A stretch of 64,000 bases of DNA from assembly GCF_013409045.1 (NCBI RefSeq), contig NZ_JACCBT010000001.1:3348001-3412000 (forward strand), written 5' to 3'. The notes under the pieces were generated by a model. The model saw nothing but the letters and a program-made list of their open reading frames with translations. It was not told the DNA's origin and ran no database searches. Source of the DNA: Actinomadura citrea (lineage in GTDB: Bacteria; Actinomycetota; Actinomycetes; Streptosporangiales; Streptosporangiaceae). The position numbers and the translations under genes are program-made. Below are positions 1 to 8,997 of the stretch, piece by piece (position 1 is the stretch's first letter; every line of letters starts with the position of its first letter).

Positions 1-1178
1 TGCCGCCAGCCGAGGGCGTCCGCCGCGGCGCCGGGGGAGGTGTAGGTGAGGACCGGCAGCACGAACGTCTCGGTGTCCCAGAACGTGTGCCCGTCGTAGC
101 CCGGCCCCGTCAGCCCCTTGGCCGGGATCATGCGGCGCTCCGCGCGGGCGCCGGCCTGCAGGACGTGGAACAACCCGAACCTGACCGCCTGCTGGATCTC
201 GGCGTCGCCGTCGACCTCGACGTCCGCGCCCTCCCAGAAGTCGTCCAGGTACTCGCGCTGCTCGTCCAGCAGGCCCTGCCAGCCGGTCTGCCGCGCGCCC
301 GCCAACGCCCCGACCACCTGGTCGTGCAGCGCGGGACGCGACCGCCGGCTCGACCAGCCGTAGGAGATGTACTTGACGATGCGCAGCCGCTGCCCCGGCT
401 CCAGGCGCGTCGCGACCGTCAGCCGCCCCACGTCCTTGGAGCTCTCGGTGTCGATCGCCATCGACTCCGGGCCCTCGATGTCGTGCGACATCCCGGCGGC
501 CATCCGCAGGCCGCTCTGCCGCGTCCGGTGCAGCAGCAGCACCTTGGTGCCGTTGGCGACGTGCTCCTCGCCGACGAGGGGGCTGCTCAGGATCGCCGAG
601 GCGCGCGGGTCCTTGGCGCCGCCGGGCAGCGCCTCGTTGGCCACCAGCTCCGACTGGGCGACCACCCGGACCGCCTCGTCCACCGGCTCGACCTCGTAGC
701 AGATCGCCGCGACGGCCCGCTGGGTCAGCGACACCATCCGGACCGAGGTCACCTTGATCGTCCGGTCGGCCGGGGAGGTCCACTCCAGGCTCCGGGTGAG
801 CGTCCCGGCGCGCATGTCGAGGATCCGCTCGTGGTGGTGCAGGCGGCCGTAGCGCACATCGAGCGGCTCGTCGTCGACGAGCAGCCGGATCACCTTGCCG
901 TTGGTGACGTTGATGACCGTCTGGCCCATCTCGGGGTAGCCGTAGGCGGTCTCGGCGTGCGGCAGGGGACGCTGCTCGTAGAAGGAGTTCAGGTAGGTGC
1001 CGGGGAGCCCGTGCGGTTCGCCCTCGTCGAGGTTGCCGCGCATGCCGACGTGCCCGTTGGAGAGGGAGAACACCGACTCGGTCTGGGCCAGCCGGTCCAG
1101 CCGCAGCTCCGGCTCCCGCACGCACCACGGCTCGACCGAGAACACGGGCCGGTCGCTCTGGCCTTCGCGCTCGCTCAC
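1..1178 (-). CDS. Glycoside hydrolase family 65 disaccharide phosphorylase (C-terminus beyond the window)
   Basis: About 392 N-terminal residues of a family 65 enzyme, which phosphorolyses trehalose, maltose or kojibiose to beta-glucose-1-phosphate and glucose. The N-terminal beta-sandwich reads [13 protein letters not shown] near residue 40, and the start of the catalytic barrel carries [13 protein letters not shown] near residue 350, both hallmarks of the family. The general-acid Glu would lie further on, outside the window, so the exact disaccharide cannot be read. The GTG start (1178-1176) overlaps the TGA of the upstream HAD gene as GTGA, so the two are translationally coupled. That partner suits a phosphorylase producing beta-G1P. 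The open frame runs to base 1 without a stop. Family is sure; substrate is not. Confidence 0.93.
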   Translation of the reverse strand, partial: MSEREGQSDRPVFSVEPWCVREPELRLDRLAQTESVFSLSNGHVGMRGNLDEGEPHGLPGTYLNSFYEQRPLPHAETAYGYPEMGQTVINVTNGKVIRLLVDDEPLDVRYGRLHHHERILDMRAGTLTRSLEWTSPADRTIKVTSVRMVSLTQRAVAAICYEVEPVDEAVRVVAQSELVANEALPGGAKDPRASAILSSPLVGEEHVANGTKVLLLHRTRQSGLRMAAGMSHDIEGPESMAIDTESSKDVGRLTVATRLEPGQRLRIVKYISYGWSSRRSRPALHDQVVGALAGARQTGWQGLLDEQREYLDDFWEGADVEVDGDAEIQQAVRFGLFHVLQAGARAERRMIPAKGLTGPGYDGHTFWDTETFVLPVLTYTSPGAAADALGWR

Positions 1179-1924
1179 GGTGCCTCCAGCAGCTCGGACA
1201 GGTCGTCGACCACGATGTCGGCGCCGTGCTCGGCGAGCGCCTTGGCGTGCTCGTCGCCGACCCGGTTGACGCCGACGACGTAGGCGAACTCTCCGGCACG
1301 CCCCGCCTGGACGCCGGCGAGCGCGTCCTCGAAGACCACCGCCTCGTCCGCCGTGACGCCCAGCTCCGCGGCCCCGGCGAGGAACGTGTCGGGGGCGGGC
1401 TTGCCGGGCAGGTTCCGCTCCGCCGCGACGACGCCGTCCACGCGCGCGTCGAACAGGTCGGTGATGCCGGCCGTCCGCAGGACCTGGACGGTGTTGGCGC
1501 TGGAGGAGACCACGGCCGTCTTCAGCCCGGCCTCGCGCGCCTTGCGGACGTAGTCGATCGACCCGTCGAACGTCTCGACGCCCTTCTCCTCGATGAGCTT
1601 CAGGACGAGCGTGTTCTTGCGGTTCCCGAGACCCCTGATGGTCTCGTTCTCGGGCGGGTCGTCCGGATCGCCCTCGGGCAGGGAGATACCGCGCGACTCC
1701 AGGAACGAGCGCGTCCCGTCCTCGCGTCTCTTGCCGTCGACGTACCGTCCGTAGTCGCGCACGGGGTCGAACTCGGTGAACGTCTCACCGGTCCGCTCCG
1801 CCCGCTCGCGCAGGTAGCCGTCGAACATCTCCTTCCACGCCGCCGCGTGCACGGCCGCGGTCCGGGTCAGCACCCCGTCGAGATCGAAGAGACACGCGGC
1901 CGCCTCGTCCGGCAGTCCCAGCAT
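1175..1924 (-). CDS. HAD hydrolase, beta-phosphoglucomutase-like
   Basis: A 249-residue HAD-superfamily protein. It would convert beta-glucose-1-phosphate from the adjoining GH65 phosphorylase into glucose-6-phosphate, or dephosphorylate a related sugar phosphate. Motif I is LFDLDGVLT near residues 12-20, motif II is VVSSS, the Lys is in [10 protein letters not shown] and motif III is VFEDALAG. The cap insertion between motifs I and II is typical of the PgmB group. I chose the ATG at 1924 (MLGLPDEAA), which sits just before motif I and has a G-rich ribosome site (AGGGGG) about four bases upstream. A longer frame to 2029 exists but adds a tail that does not look like protein. The last bases overlap the GH65 start, so this is a two-gene operon. 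Confidence 0.9.
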   Translation of the reverse strand: MLGLPDEAAACLFDLDGVLTRTAAVHAAAWKEMFDGYLRERAERTGETFTEFDPVRDYGRYVDGKRREDGTRSFLESRGISLPEGDPDDPPENETIRGLGNRKNTLVLKLIEEKGVETFDGSIDYVRKAREAGLKTAVVSSSANTVQVLRTAGITDLFDARVDGVVAAERNLPGKPAPDTFLAGAAELGVTADEAVVFEDALAGVQAGRAGEFAYVVGVNRVGDEHAKALAEHGADIVVDDLSELLEAP

Positions 1925-2080
1925 CGCACCCCCTGGTAGATGGCACCATCGAAAGTGGTCCTCAACGCGCGACCCGTTCCCGCGCCGAGCGCGGGCATGC
2001 GGGCCCGGGCGCTCGAACGGGGGGATCATGAGCCGCGTACAACCCCTTGGTCAGGGTCGCACACGAGGAGGAGTGAGCCA

Positions 2081-3505
2081 ATGCAGAAGGCGCGAATCGG
2101 TGTCACCGGACTGGCGGTGATGGGACGGAACCTGGCCCGCAACCTGGCCCGGCACGGGCATCCCGTGGCCGTGCACAACCGCACATCCGCCAGGACCAAG
2201 GCGCTGGTGGAGAAGTTCGGCGGTGAGGGAACGTTCCTGCCCGCGGAAACGCCGGAGCGGTTCGTGGAGTCGCTGGAGCGGCCCCGGCGGCTGGTCGTCA
2301 TGGTGAAGGCGGGCGGCCCGACCGACGCGGTCATCGACGAGTTCGCGCCGCTGCTGGAGCCCGGCGACATGATCGTCGACGGCGGCAACGCCAACTTCGC
2401 CGACACCCGCCGCCGCGAGGCCGCGCTGCGCGACCGCGGGATCCACTTCGTCGGCACCGGCATCTCCGGCGGCGAGGAGGGCGCGCTGCACGGCCCGAGC
2501 ATCATGCCGGGCGGCTCAGCCGAGTCCTACGAGGCGCTCGGCCCGCTGCTGGAGGACATCTCCGCCAAGGTCGACGGGACGCCCTGCTGCGTGCACGTCG
2601 GCCCCGACGGCGCCGGGCACTTCGTGAAGATGGTGCACAACGGCATCGAGTACGCCGACATGCAGCTGATCGCCGAGTCCTACGACCTGCTGCGGCACGC
2701 CGCCGGGCTCGCGCCGGACGAGATCGCCGAGGTCTTCCGCACCTGGAACACCGGCCGCCTGGAGTCCTACCTGATCGAGATCACCGCCGAGGTCCTGGCG
2801 CACACCGACGTCGCGACCGGCAGGCCGTTCGTGGACGTCGTCCTGGACCAGGCCGAGCAGAAGGGCACCGGCCGCTGGACCGTGCAGACCGCCCTCGACC
2901 TCGGCGTCCCCGTCGGCGGCATCGCCGAGGCCGTCTTCGCCCGGTCCGTCTCCGGCCACGCCGCCCTGCGCGAGGCCGCGCGGAGCCTGCCCGGGCCGTC
3001 CCGCGGCGCCGTCGCGGACTCCGGCTTCGCCGACGCCGTGGAGAAGGCCCTGTACGCCTCCAAGATCGTGGCGTACGCGCAGGGGTTCCACGAGATCCAG
3101 GCGGGCAGCGCCGAGTACGGCTGGAACATCGACCTCGGGGCGATGGCCACCATCTGGCGCGGCGGCTGCATCATCCGGGCCCGCTTCCTGGACCGCATCC
3201 GGGCCGCCTACGAGGCCGACCCGCACACGCCGACGCTGCTGACCGACGACCACTTCGCCGAAGCCGTGGGCGACGCCCAGGACGCCTGGCGCGAGGTGGT
3301 CGCCACCGCCGCGCGCCTCGGCGTCCCCGCGCCCGGTTTCTCCACCGCCCTGGCCTACTACGACTCCCTGCGGGCCGACCGCCTGCCCGCCGCGCTCACG
3401 CAGGGCCAGCGCGATTTCTTCGGCGCCCACACCTACCGCCGCACCGACCGCGACGGCGCCTTCCACACCCTCTGGGGCGGCGACCGGACCGAGGTGAGCG
3501 CCTGA
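2081..3505 (+). CDS. gnd: 6-phosphogluconate dehydrogenase (decarboxylating)
   Basis: A 474-residue enzyme of the usual length for the long form. It oxidises and decarboxylates 6-phosphogluconate to ribulose-5-phosphate with NADP in the oxidative pentose phosphate pathway (cytoplasm). The N-terminal Rossmann motif is GVTGLAVMGRNLARNLARHG. The substrate loop reads IVDGGNANFADT and the catalytic segment GPDGAGHFVKMVHNGIEY contains the conserved Lys and Asn. The C-terminal helical domain ends in the tail YRRTDRDGAFHTLW. The ATG at 2081 has a strong GAGGAGGAG ribosome site. The frame is open upstream to 1940 but that part overlaps the divergent HAD promoter region. A perfect hairpin terminator follows. 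Confidence 0.96.
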   Translation: MQKARIGVTGLAVMGRNLARNLARHGHPVAVHNRTSARTKALVEKFGGEGTFLPAETPERFVESLERPRRLVVMVKAGGPTDAVIDEFAPLLEPGDMIVDGGNANFADTRRREAALRDRGIHFVGTGISGGEEGALHGPSIMPGGSAESYEALGPLLEDISAKVDGTPCCVHVGPDGAGHFVKMVHNGIEYADMQLIAESYDLLRHAAGLAPDEIAEVFRTWNTGRLESYLIEITAEVLAHTDVATGRPFVDVVLDQAEQKGTGRWTVQTALDLGVPVGGIAEAVFARSVSGHAALREAARSLPGPSRGAVADSGFADAVEKALYASKIVAYAQGFHEIQAGSAEYGWNIDLGAMATIWRGGCIIRARFLDRIRAAYEADPHTPTLLTDDHFAEAVGDAQDAWREVVATAARLGVPAPGFSTALAYYDSLRADRLPAALTQGQRDFFGAHTYRRTDRDGAFHTLWGGDRTEVSA

Positions 3506-3524
3506 CCGCCGGCCCTCCGGGCCG

Positions 3525-3556
3525 ACCGGGGAGGCGACCGAGGTCGCCTCCCCGGT
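3525..3556. terminator. Hairpin terminator after gnd
   Basis: Perfect inverted repeat with arms ACCGGGGAGGCGACC (3525-3539) and its complement (3542-3556). In practice this is a 14-bp stem with a CGAG tetraloop. There is no long T run, which is usual in GC-rich actinomycetes. Confidence 0.8.
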
Positions 3557-3585
3557 CTCATGCCGCCGGTGCGGGGGTCCGGGAT

Positions 3586-3591
3586 TAGGGT
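3586..3591 (+). promoter_or_regulatory. -10 box TAGGGT for a leaderless mRNA
   Basis: TAGGGT ends six bases before the GTG start codon at 3598. The transcription start therefore predicts to the start codon itself, which would explain why there is no Shine-Dalgarno sequence. Confidence 0.6.
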
Positions 3592-3597
3592 CGTGGG

Positions 3598-4194
3598 GTG
3601 GAGATACCGGGGGACGACGAGATCCGGGCCTTGCACGAGAGGTATGCGCCCGGGGACGCGGCGTTCGAGGCCGTCTGGACGCACTGCGTCATCGTGAGCG
3701 AGATCGCCGAGCGGATCATGGACGGTGCGGGGCTCGCGGTCGACGCGGATCTCGTGCGGGCCGGGTGCCTGCTGCACGACCTCGGCGTCTACCGGTTGTA
3801 CGGCCCGTCCGGGACGATCGATGGCAGCGGCTACGTCCGGCACGGGGTGCTCGGTCACGCGATCCTCCGGGACGAGGGGTTCCCCGAGGAGATCTGCCGG
3901 TTCTGCTCGTGCCACACCGGGGTGGGGCTGACCCGGGACGACATCGTGCGGCAGCGGCTTCCCGTGCCCGCCGGCGACTACGTGGCCGAGAGCGGCGAGG
4001 AGCGGCTCGTCATGTACGCCGACAAGTTCCACAGCAAGACCGATCCGCCGACCTTCGTGTCCGCCGCCACCTACGCCGGCCACGTCCGGCGGTACGGGGA
4101 GGAGAAGGTTCGCGTGTTCGAGGCGATGCGGGAGTCCTTCGGGGAACCCGACCTCGGGCCCCTCCTGGAGAAGTACGGCCAGGGGCTGGTCTAG
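3598..4194 (+). CDS. HD-domain phosphohydrolase
   Basis: A 198-residue HD-superfamily metal-dependent phosphohydrolase. The metal ligands are visible as H29 (WTHCVIV), the H60-D61 pair (LLHDLG) and a later Asp in MYADKFHSK. The family includes nucleotidases and tRNA or dNTP hydrolases; nothing here fixes the substrate. The GTG start is supported by the TAGGGT box seven bases upstream and by the absence of any ribosome site. It lies 54 bases ahead of the helicase, which has its own -10-like element. Cytosolic: no signal or membrane segment is seen. Confidence 0.8.
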   Translation: MEIPGDDEIRALHERYAPGDAAFEAVWTHCVIVSEIAERIMDGAGLAVDADLVRAGCLLHDLGVYRLYGPSGTIDGSGYVRHGVLGHAILRDEGFPEEICRFCSCHTGVGLTRDDIVRQRLPVPAGDYVAESGEERLVMYADKFHSKTDPPTFVSAATYAGHVRRYGEEKVRVFEAMRESFGEPDLGPLLEKYGQGLV

Positions 4195-4236
4195 GACGCG
4201 GGGCGGCATCCGGCGCGGGCAGTGGGTGATCGGGGG

Positions 4237-4242
4237 CAGGAT
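4237..4242 (+). promoter_or_regulatory. -10-like box CAGGAT for a leaderless mRNA
   Basis: CAGGAT keeps the A2 and T6 of the TANNNT consensus. It sits at exactly the same distance (start codon seven bases after the last T) as the box in front of the preceding HD gene. Confidence 0.4.
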
Positions 4243-4248
4243 GGAGGG

Positions 4249-6753
4249 GTGAGCCTTATCGATGAGCTTCCCTCCGGAAACGACACCGACGCCGACTCGC
4301 TGTTCGAGGCGTTCGAACGGTGGGTGTCGGGGCGCGGGATCACGCTGTACCCCGCCCAGGAGGAGGCGCTCATCGAGGTGGTCTCCGGCGCGAACGTGAT
4401 CCTGTCCACGCCGACCGGGTCGGGCAAGAGCCTGGTGGCGGCGGGGGCGCTGTTCGCGGGGCTCGGCAAGGACCAGGTCGGGTTCTACACGGCGCCGATC
4501 AAGGCGCTGGTGTCGGAGAAGTTCTTCGACCTGTGCGAGATGTTCGGGCGCGACAACGTCGGGATGATGACCGGCGACGCCAGCGTGAACGCGGACGCGC
4601 CGATCATCTGCTGCACGGCTGAGGTGCTGGCGAACATCGCGCTCAGGGACGGCGCGGACGCCGACATCGGCGTGGTCGTGATGGACGAGTTCCACTTCTA
4701 CGCCGAGCCCGAGCGGGGCTGGGCGTGGCAGATACCGCTGCTGGAACTGCCGCAGACCCAGTTCCTGCTCATGTCGGCCACCCTCGGGGACGTCACGTTC
4801 TTCCAGAAGGACCTGACGCGGCGGACGGGACGGCCGACGGCCCTGGTGACGTCCGCGGAGCGGCCCGTGCCGCTCATCTACGACTACCGGGTGACGCCGC
4901 TGCACGAGACCATCGAGGAGCTGCTGGCCGAGCAGAAGGCGCCGGTGTACCTGGTGCACTTCACGCAGGCGGCGGCGATCGAGCGGGCGCAGGCGCTGAT
5001 GAGCATCAACGTGTGCACCAAGGAGGAGAAGGCGCGGATCGCCGAGCTGATCGGCAACTTCCGGTTCACCACGAAGTTCGGGCGCAACCTGTCGCGGTTC
5101 GTCCGGCACGGCATCGGGGTCCACCACGCCGGGATGCTGCCGAAGTACCGGCGGCTGGTGGAGCGGCTCGCGCAGGCCGGGCTGCTGAAGGTCATCTGCG
5201 GGACCGACACCCTGGGGGTGGGGGTGAACGTCCCCATCAGGACCGTCGTGTTCACCGCGCTCAGCAAGTACGACGGGCACCGGGTGCGGCGGCTCAGGGC
5301 GCGGGAGTTCCACCAGATCGCCGGCCGCGCGGGACGGGCGGGCTTCGACACGGTCGGTTTCGTCGTCGCGCAGGCGCCCGAGCACGTGGTGGAGAACGAG
5401 AAGGCGCTGGCCAAGGCCGGCGACGACCCGAAGAAGCGGCGGAAGGTCCAGCGCAAGAAGCCGCCGGAGGGTTTCGTCGGCTGGGACGAGGACGTCTTCG
5501 CCAAGCTGCAGGAGGCCGAGCCGGAGATGCTCCGGTCCCGCTTCCAGGTCAGCCACGCGATGTTGCTGTCGGTGATCGCGCGGCCGGGCAACGCGTTCCA
5601 GGCGATGAAGCGGCTGCTGACCGACAACCACGAGGAGCCCGCGGCGCGGCGCCGGCACATCTCCCGCGCCATCGCGATCTACCGGTCGCTGCTCGCGGGC
5701 GGGGTCGTCGAGGCGCTGCCGGAGCCGGACGACGCCGGCCGGTACGCGCGCATCACCGTCGACCTCCAGGAGGACTTCGCGCTCAACCAGGCGCTGTCGA
5801 CGTTCGCGCTCGCGACCTTCGAGATCCTCGACCCCGCGTCGCCGTCGTACGCGCTGGACGTGCTGTCGGTGATCGAGGCGACGCTGGAGGACCCGCGGCA
5901 GATCCTGGCCGCGCAGGTCAACCGGGCGCGGGGCGAGGCCGTCCAGGAGATGAAGGCCGAGGGCATCGAGTACGAGGAGCGGATGGAGCTGCTCCAGGAC
6001 GTCGACCACCCGAAGCCGCTGGAGGACGTTCTCGGCGCCGCCTACGAGGTGTACCGGGCCGGGCACCCCTGGGTCGGCGACCACCCGCTGCGCCCGAAGT
6101 CGGTCGTGCGCGACATGTACGAGCGGGCGATGACGTTCACCGAGTACATCGGTTACTACGAGCTGGCGCGGGGCGAGGGGCTGGTCCTGCGGTACCTGTC
6201 GGGGGCCTACAAGGCGCTGCAGCAGACCGTCCCGGAGTCGATCAAGACGGACGACCTGATCGACCTGATCGAGTGGCTGGGCGAGCTGGTCCGGCAGGTC
6301 GACTCCAGCCTGCTCGACGAGTGGGAGCGGCTCGCCAACCCCGCCGAGGACCTGGACGAGCCGATCGAGGAGCGCGTCACCAGGGTCACCGCGAACGCGC
6401 GGGCGTTCCGGGTGCTGGTGCGCAACGCGATGTTCCGCCGGGTGGAGCTGGCGGCGCTGGAGCGCTACGGCGAGCTGGGCGGGCTGGACCCCGACTTCGG
6501 CGCCGACGCGTGGGCGGAGGCGATGGACCGCTACTTCGAGGAGCACGACGAGCTGCTCACCGGGGCCGACGCGCGGGGGCCGAAGCTGCTGCAGATCGAG
6601 GAGGTCCCCGAGGACGCGCTGTGGCGCGTCCGGCAGGTGTTCGACGACCCCGAGGGGCATCACGACTGGGGCGTCAGCGCCGAGGTCGACCTCGCGGGGT
6701 CCGACCAGGAGGGCGAGGCCGTCGTCCGGGTGACCGGCGTCGACCGGATGTAG
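4249..6753 (+). CDS. Ski2-like DEAD/DEAH-box RNA helicase with DUF3516-type C-terminus
   Basis: An 834-residue superfamily 2 helicase predicted to unwind RNA with ATP. Motif I is TPTGSGKS (residues 54-61), motif II DEFH (146-149, where DEVH/DEAH is usual), motif III SAT (176-178) and motif VI QIAGRAGRAG from about residue 356. The long C-terminal half, rich in acidic helices, matches what I know of actinobacterial DUF3516 helicases. The basic stretch DDPKKRRKVQRKKPP just after the core is a plausible RNA contact. I preferred GTG 4249 over the frame opening at 4222 because of the CAGGAT box and the matching first residues (SLIDELPSG). Its role in RNA turnover or ribosome biogenesis is inferred. 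Confidence 0.9.
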   Translation: MSLIDELPSGNDTDADSLFEAFERWVSGRGITLYPAQEEALIEVVSGANVILSTPTGSGKSLVAAGALFAGLGKDQVGFYTAPIKALVSEKFFDLCEMFGRDNVGMMTGDASVNADAPIICCTAEVLANIALRDGADADIGVVVMDEFHFYAEPERGWAWQIPLLELPQTQFLLMSATLGDVTFFQKDLTRRTGRPTALVTSAERPVPLIYDYRVTPLHETIEELLAEQKAPVYLVHFTQAAAIERAQALMSINVCTKEEKARIAELIGNFRFTTKFGRNLSRFVRHGIGVHHAGMLPKYRRLVERLAQAGLLKVICGTDTLGVGVNVPIRTVVFTALSKYDGHRVRRLRAREFHQIAGRAGRAGFDTVGFVVAQAPEHVVENEKALAKAGDDPKKRRKVQRKKPPEGFVGWDEDVFAKLQEAEPEMLRSRFQVSHAMLLSVIARPGNAFQAMKRLLTDNHEEPAARRRHISRAIAIYRSLLAGGVVEALPEPDDAGRYARITVDLQEDFALNQALSTFALATFEILDPASPSYALDVLSVIEATLEDPRQILAAQVNRARGEAVQEMKAEGIEYEERMELLQDVDHPKPLEDVLGAAYEVYRAGHPWVGDHPLRPKSVVRDMYERAMTFTEYIGYYELARGEGLVLRYLSGAYKALQQTVPESIKTDDLIDLIEWLGELVRQVDSSLLDEWERLANPAEDLDEPIEERVTRVTANARAFRVLVRNAMFRRVELAALERYGELGGLDPDFGADAWAEAMDRYFEEHDELLTGADARGPKLLQIEEVPEDALWRVRQVFDDPEGHHDWGVSAEVDLAGSDQEGEAVVRVTGVDRM

Positions 6754-6763
6754 GAGGCGGCGT

Positions 6764-7567
6764 ATGGTGCGGGTCGCGGTGGCGCAGTTCGCGCCCGGAA
6801 CCGACAAGGACGAGAACCTGGCGGCGATCGGCGGCCTGGCGGCCGAGGCGGCCGGGCAGGGCGCGCGGGTCGTGGTCCTGCCGGAGTTCGCCATGTTCAC
6901 CGCGCCGAGGATGGACCGGCGGTTCGTCGACTCGGCCGAGCCCCTGGACGGCCCGTTCGTGGGGGGCCTCGGCGACCTGGCCCGGCGCCACGGAGTCCAC
7001 GTCGTCGCGGGCGTGAACGAGCGGCTGGACGACCCGGACCGCATCTCCAACACCCTCGTCGCCGTCGCCCCCGGCGGGGACGTCGTCGCCGAGTACCGCA
7101 AGATCCACCTGTACGACGCGTTCGGGTACGAGGAGTCGGCGCTGGTGCGGCCCGGCGAGATCGGCGAGCCGCGGACCTTCGCCGTCGACGGCGTCACGTT
7201 CGGCATGCAGACCTGCTACGACGTCCGGTTCCCCGAGGTGACGCGGCGGATCGTGGACGCCGGCGCCGACGTCCTGGCGCTGCCCGCCGAATGGGTGCCG
7301 GGGCCGCTCAAGGAGGACCACTGGCGGACGCTGGTGCGGGCCCGCGCGATCGAGAACACGATCTACGTGGCGGCCGCCGACCAGTGCGCCCCGACCGGCG
7401 CCGGCAACAGCATGGTCGTCGACCCGATGGGCGTCGTCGTGGCCGCGCTGGGGGAGGGGACCGGGGTCGTGTCCGGGGACGTCTCGCCCGAGCGCGTCAA
7501 GGCCGTCCGCGCGAAGAACCCGGCGCTCGACCTGCGCCGCTTCACCGTCACCCCGACCGGCGGCTAG
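6764..7567 (+). CDS. Carbon-nitrogen hydrolase (nitrilase superfamily amidohydrolase)
   Basis: A 267-residue single-domain member of the nitrilase superfamily, hydrolysing a C-N bond of an amide through a cysteine thioester. The catalytic triad is fully visible: E41 (VVLPEF), K113 (YRKIHLYDAF) and C151 (MQTCYDVRFPE). The YDAFGY and CYDVRFPE contexts are those of the Nit/omega-amidase and deaminated-glutathione amidase group, so housekeeping of damaged metabolites is a reasonable guess. The ATG follows GGAGG (AGGAGGCGGCGT), eleven bases after the helicase stop. The two are probably cotranscribed. Confidence 0.9.
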   Translation: MVRVAVAQFAPGTDKDENLAAIGGLAAEAAGQGARVVVLPEFAMFTAPRMDRRFVDSAEPLDGPFVGGLGDLARRHGVHVVAGVNERLDDPDRISNTLVAVAPGGDVVAEYRKIHLYDAFGYEESALVRPGEIGEPRTFAVDGVTFGMQTCYDVRFPEVTRRIVDAGADVLALPAEWVPGPLKEDHWRTLVRARAIENTIYVAAADQCAPTGAGNSMVVDPMGVVVAALGEGTGVVSGDVSPERVKAVRAKNPALDLRRFTVTPTGG

Positions 7568-7693
7568 GGGTCTCGCCCCCGAGGTCCGGCGTGATCGCGG
7601 GGCCGTTCCGGAAGGTCCGGCCAATGTATCGAGGTGGCAACGGTTGCGGCGCGTCTCCGTGTACGGACGGCTGCGCAGCGTGACCATCATGGG

Positions 7694-8191
7694 GTGCGCC
7701 TTTCCTCCAGCCTTCCGCCCGCCGGGTTCACCCGCGGCGAGCCCCGGCCGCCCGTCCGCCGTCCGAGCCGCCTGTCGGTGGTCATCGCGGCGCTGGCCCT
7801 CGTCGCGGGGCTGATCCTCGTCATCGCCTACGGGACGACGCGGCTCGCGCCGGCCCGTCCGGCGGACGGCGTCACCACGCCGGTGCCGTCCGCCCGGCCC
7901 TCGCCCGCCTCGTCGCCGCCGCCGGGACGGGACGTGGCCGAGCCGCGCGCGAACCCGTCCCGCCGGCACGCCGGGCATAAGAAGCGGGCTCGTCGCGGCG
8001 AGCACGCCGCCGCCTCGCCGCGCCGGCACCACCACACCGTTCGGCGGCACCACAGGCCCGCGAAGCGCAAGCCGCCGCGGGCCCGCCACGCGCCCCCGCG
8101 GTGGGTCTCGGGCGAGTGCAAACGGCGCTTCCCCTACAATCCCGCCCGCGGCGCCGCCTGCGTCGGCGCCCTCACCGGCGCCTTCGGCTGA
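7694..8191 (+). CDS. Hypothetical membrane-anchored basic protein
   Basis: About 165 residues, not recognised. One membrane segment (LSVVIAALALVAGLILVIAY) near residues 27-46 is followed by a Pro/Ser linker and a very basic His/Arg/Lys-rich region (HHHTVRRHHRPAKRK). A short tail with two Cys (GECKRRF and AACVGAL) ends the protein. The basic part is probably extracellular and could bind wall polymers or nucleic acid; that is speculation. The start is uncertain. GTG 7694 has a GACCAT box at the leaderless spacing, and an in-frame GTG at 7634 would add 20 residues. Confidence 0.5.
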   Translation: MRLSSSLPPAGFTRGEPRPPVRRPSRLSVVIAALALVAGLILVIAYGTTRLAPARPADGVTTPVPSARPSPASSPPPGRDVAEPRANPSRRHAGHKKRARRGEHAAASPRRHHHTVRRHHRPAKRKPPRARHAPPRWVSGECKRRFPYNPARGAACVGALTGAFG

Positions 8192-8199
8192 CCAGGCGG

Positions 8200-8757
8200 T
8201 CAGGCCGCCTTGGAGGTCAGCAGCCGGAGCACCTCGGTGCGCAGCTGCTCGACGTCGACGCCCGCCTCGGTGACCAGCCGCACCGACAGGAAGTCGCCGT
8301 CGTGCAGGACGCCGAGCAGGAGGTGACCGCTGCGGATCTCCTTCTGGCCGAGCCGGATCGCGTGCCGGAGGCTCAGCTCCAGCGCCTTCTTGGCCTGGGG
8401 TGTGAAGGGGATGTGGCCGCGCCGGAACCGGTCGAGCTTTCCGGCCGGCACGTCGAGGGCGCCCTCGCCGAAGCTCTGCTCGGTGGCCTCCCGGACGGCG
8501 TCCAGGTCGATCCCGATGCTGCGCAGGGCGGCGGAGTCGAGGACGTCGCCGCCCGCGCGGTCGACGCGGACGATGCGGGTCCGCAGGTCGTCCGGGCCGA
8601 TGCCGTGCTCGCGCAGCGCACGTCCCATGGCGTTCTCGGCGCCCGCCAGGGCGAGCAGGACGTGCTCGGTGCCGATGTGGCGGGCGCGCAGCGCCCGCGC
8701 CTCGGCCTGGGCCCCGGTGACCGTCTGCCGCGCGTCCGCGGTGAAACGCTCGAACAT
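8200..8757 (-). CDS. Clp N-terminal domain protein (ClpC/ClpA-N type, no ATPase)
   Basis: A 185-residue protein made of the double Clp N-domain repeat and nothing else. Repeat 1 begins MFERFTADARQTV and contains ARHIGTEHVLLAL; repeat 2 reads FTPQAKKALELSLRHAI followed by SGHLLLGVLHDG. No Walker motifs are present, so it cannot unfold proteins. Such stand-alone domains could act as adaptors, decoys or sensors of Clp substrates. It lies three bases downstream of a small HTH gene, and the pair is driven from the tandem TGTCAA-N6-TTGACA operator. Actinomycetes often carry this Clp-N/HTH pair, and the partner is the likely regulator. Confidence 0.88.
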   Translation of the reverse strand: MFERFTADARQTVTGAQAEARALRARHIGTEHVLLALAGAENAMGRALREHGIGPDDLRTRIVRVDRAGGDVLDSAALRSIGIDLDAVREATEQSFGEGALDVPAGKLDRFRRGHIPFTPQAKKALELSLRHAIRLGQKEIRSGHLLLGVLHDGDFLSVRLVTEAGVDVEQLRTEVLRLLTSKAA

Positions 8758-8760
8758 CCT

Positions 8761-8994
8761 CTACTGCTCCTTCTTGAGTAGGCGGCGGCCGGAGCCGTGC
8801 TTCTTGTGGACGGCCTGCCGGCTCACGCCGAGGCAGACCGCGATCTCCTGCCAGGACCAGCCCTGGTCGCGGGCGCTGGCGACCTGCAGCGCCTCCAGCC
8901 TCTCGGCCAGCTCGCGCAGTGCGCGCACGGCCCGCAGGCCCACCGCGGGATCCCGGCTGCTCGCCTCCTGGGCGAGCGTCACTCCATCGCTCAT
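8761..8994 (-). CDS. Small HTH DNA-binding protein paired with the Clp-N protein
   Basis: A 77-residue protein with an N-terminal helix pair (LRAVRALRELAERLEALQV) and a C-terminal helix-turn-helix (SWQEIAVCLGVSRQAVHKKHG). It is probably a repressor that controls its own operon. The ATG at 8994 was chosen because the -10 box TACATT lies only seven bases upstream, making the mRNA virtually leaderless. Extending the frame to 9030 would put the start inside the operator. The stop is followed after three bases by the Clp-N gene. The basic tail (RRLLKKEQ) fits DNA contact. Confidence 0.85.
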   Translation of the reverse strand: MSDGVTLAQEASSRDPAVGLRAVRALRELAERLEALQVASARDQGWSWQEIAVCLGVSRQAVHKKHGSGRRLLKKEQ

Positions 8995-8997
8995 GGC

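Noticed and set aside
3433..7206. A 1257-codon open frame on the minus strand opposite the helicase and amidohydrolase genes
   Set aside because: High GC removes stop codons from shadow frames. The product is Arg/Pro/Leu/Val-rich without domains, and the plus-strand genes have clear motifs.
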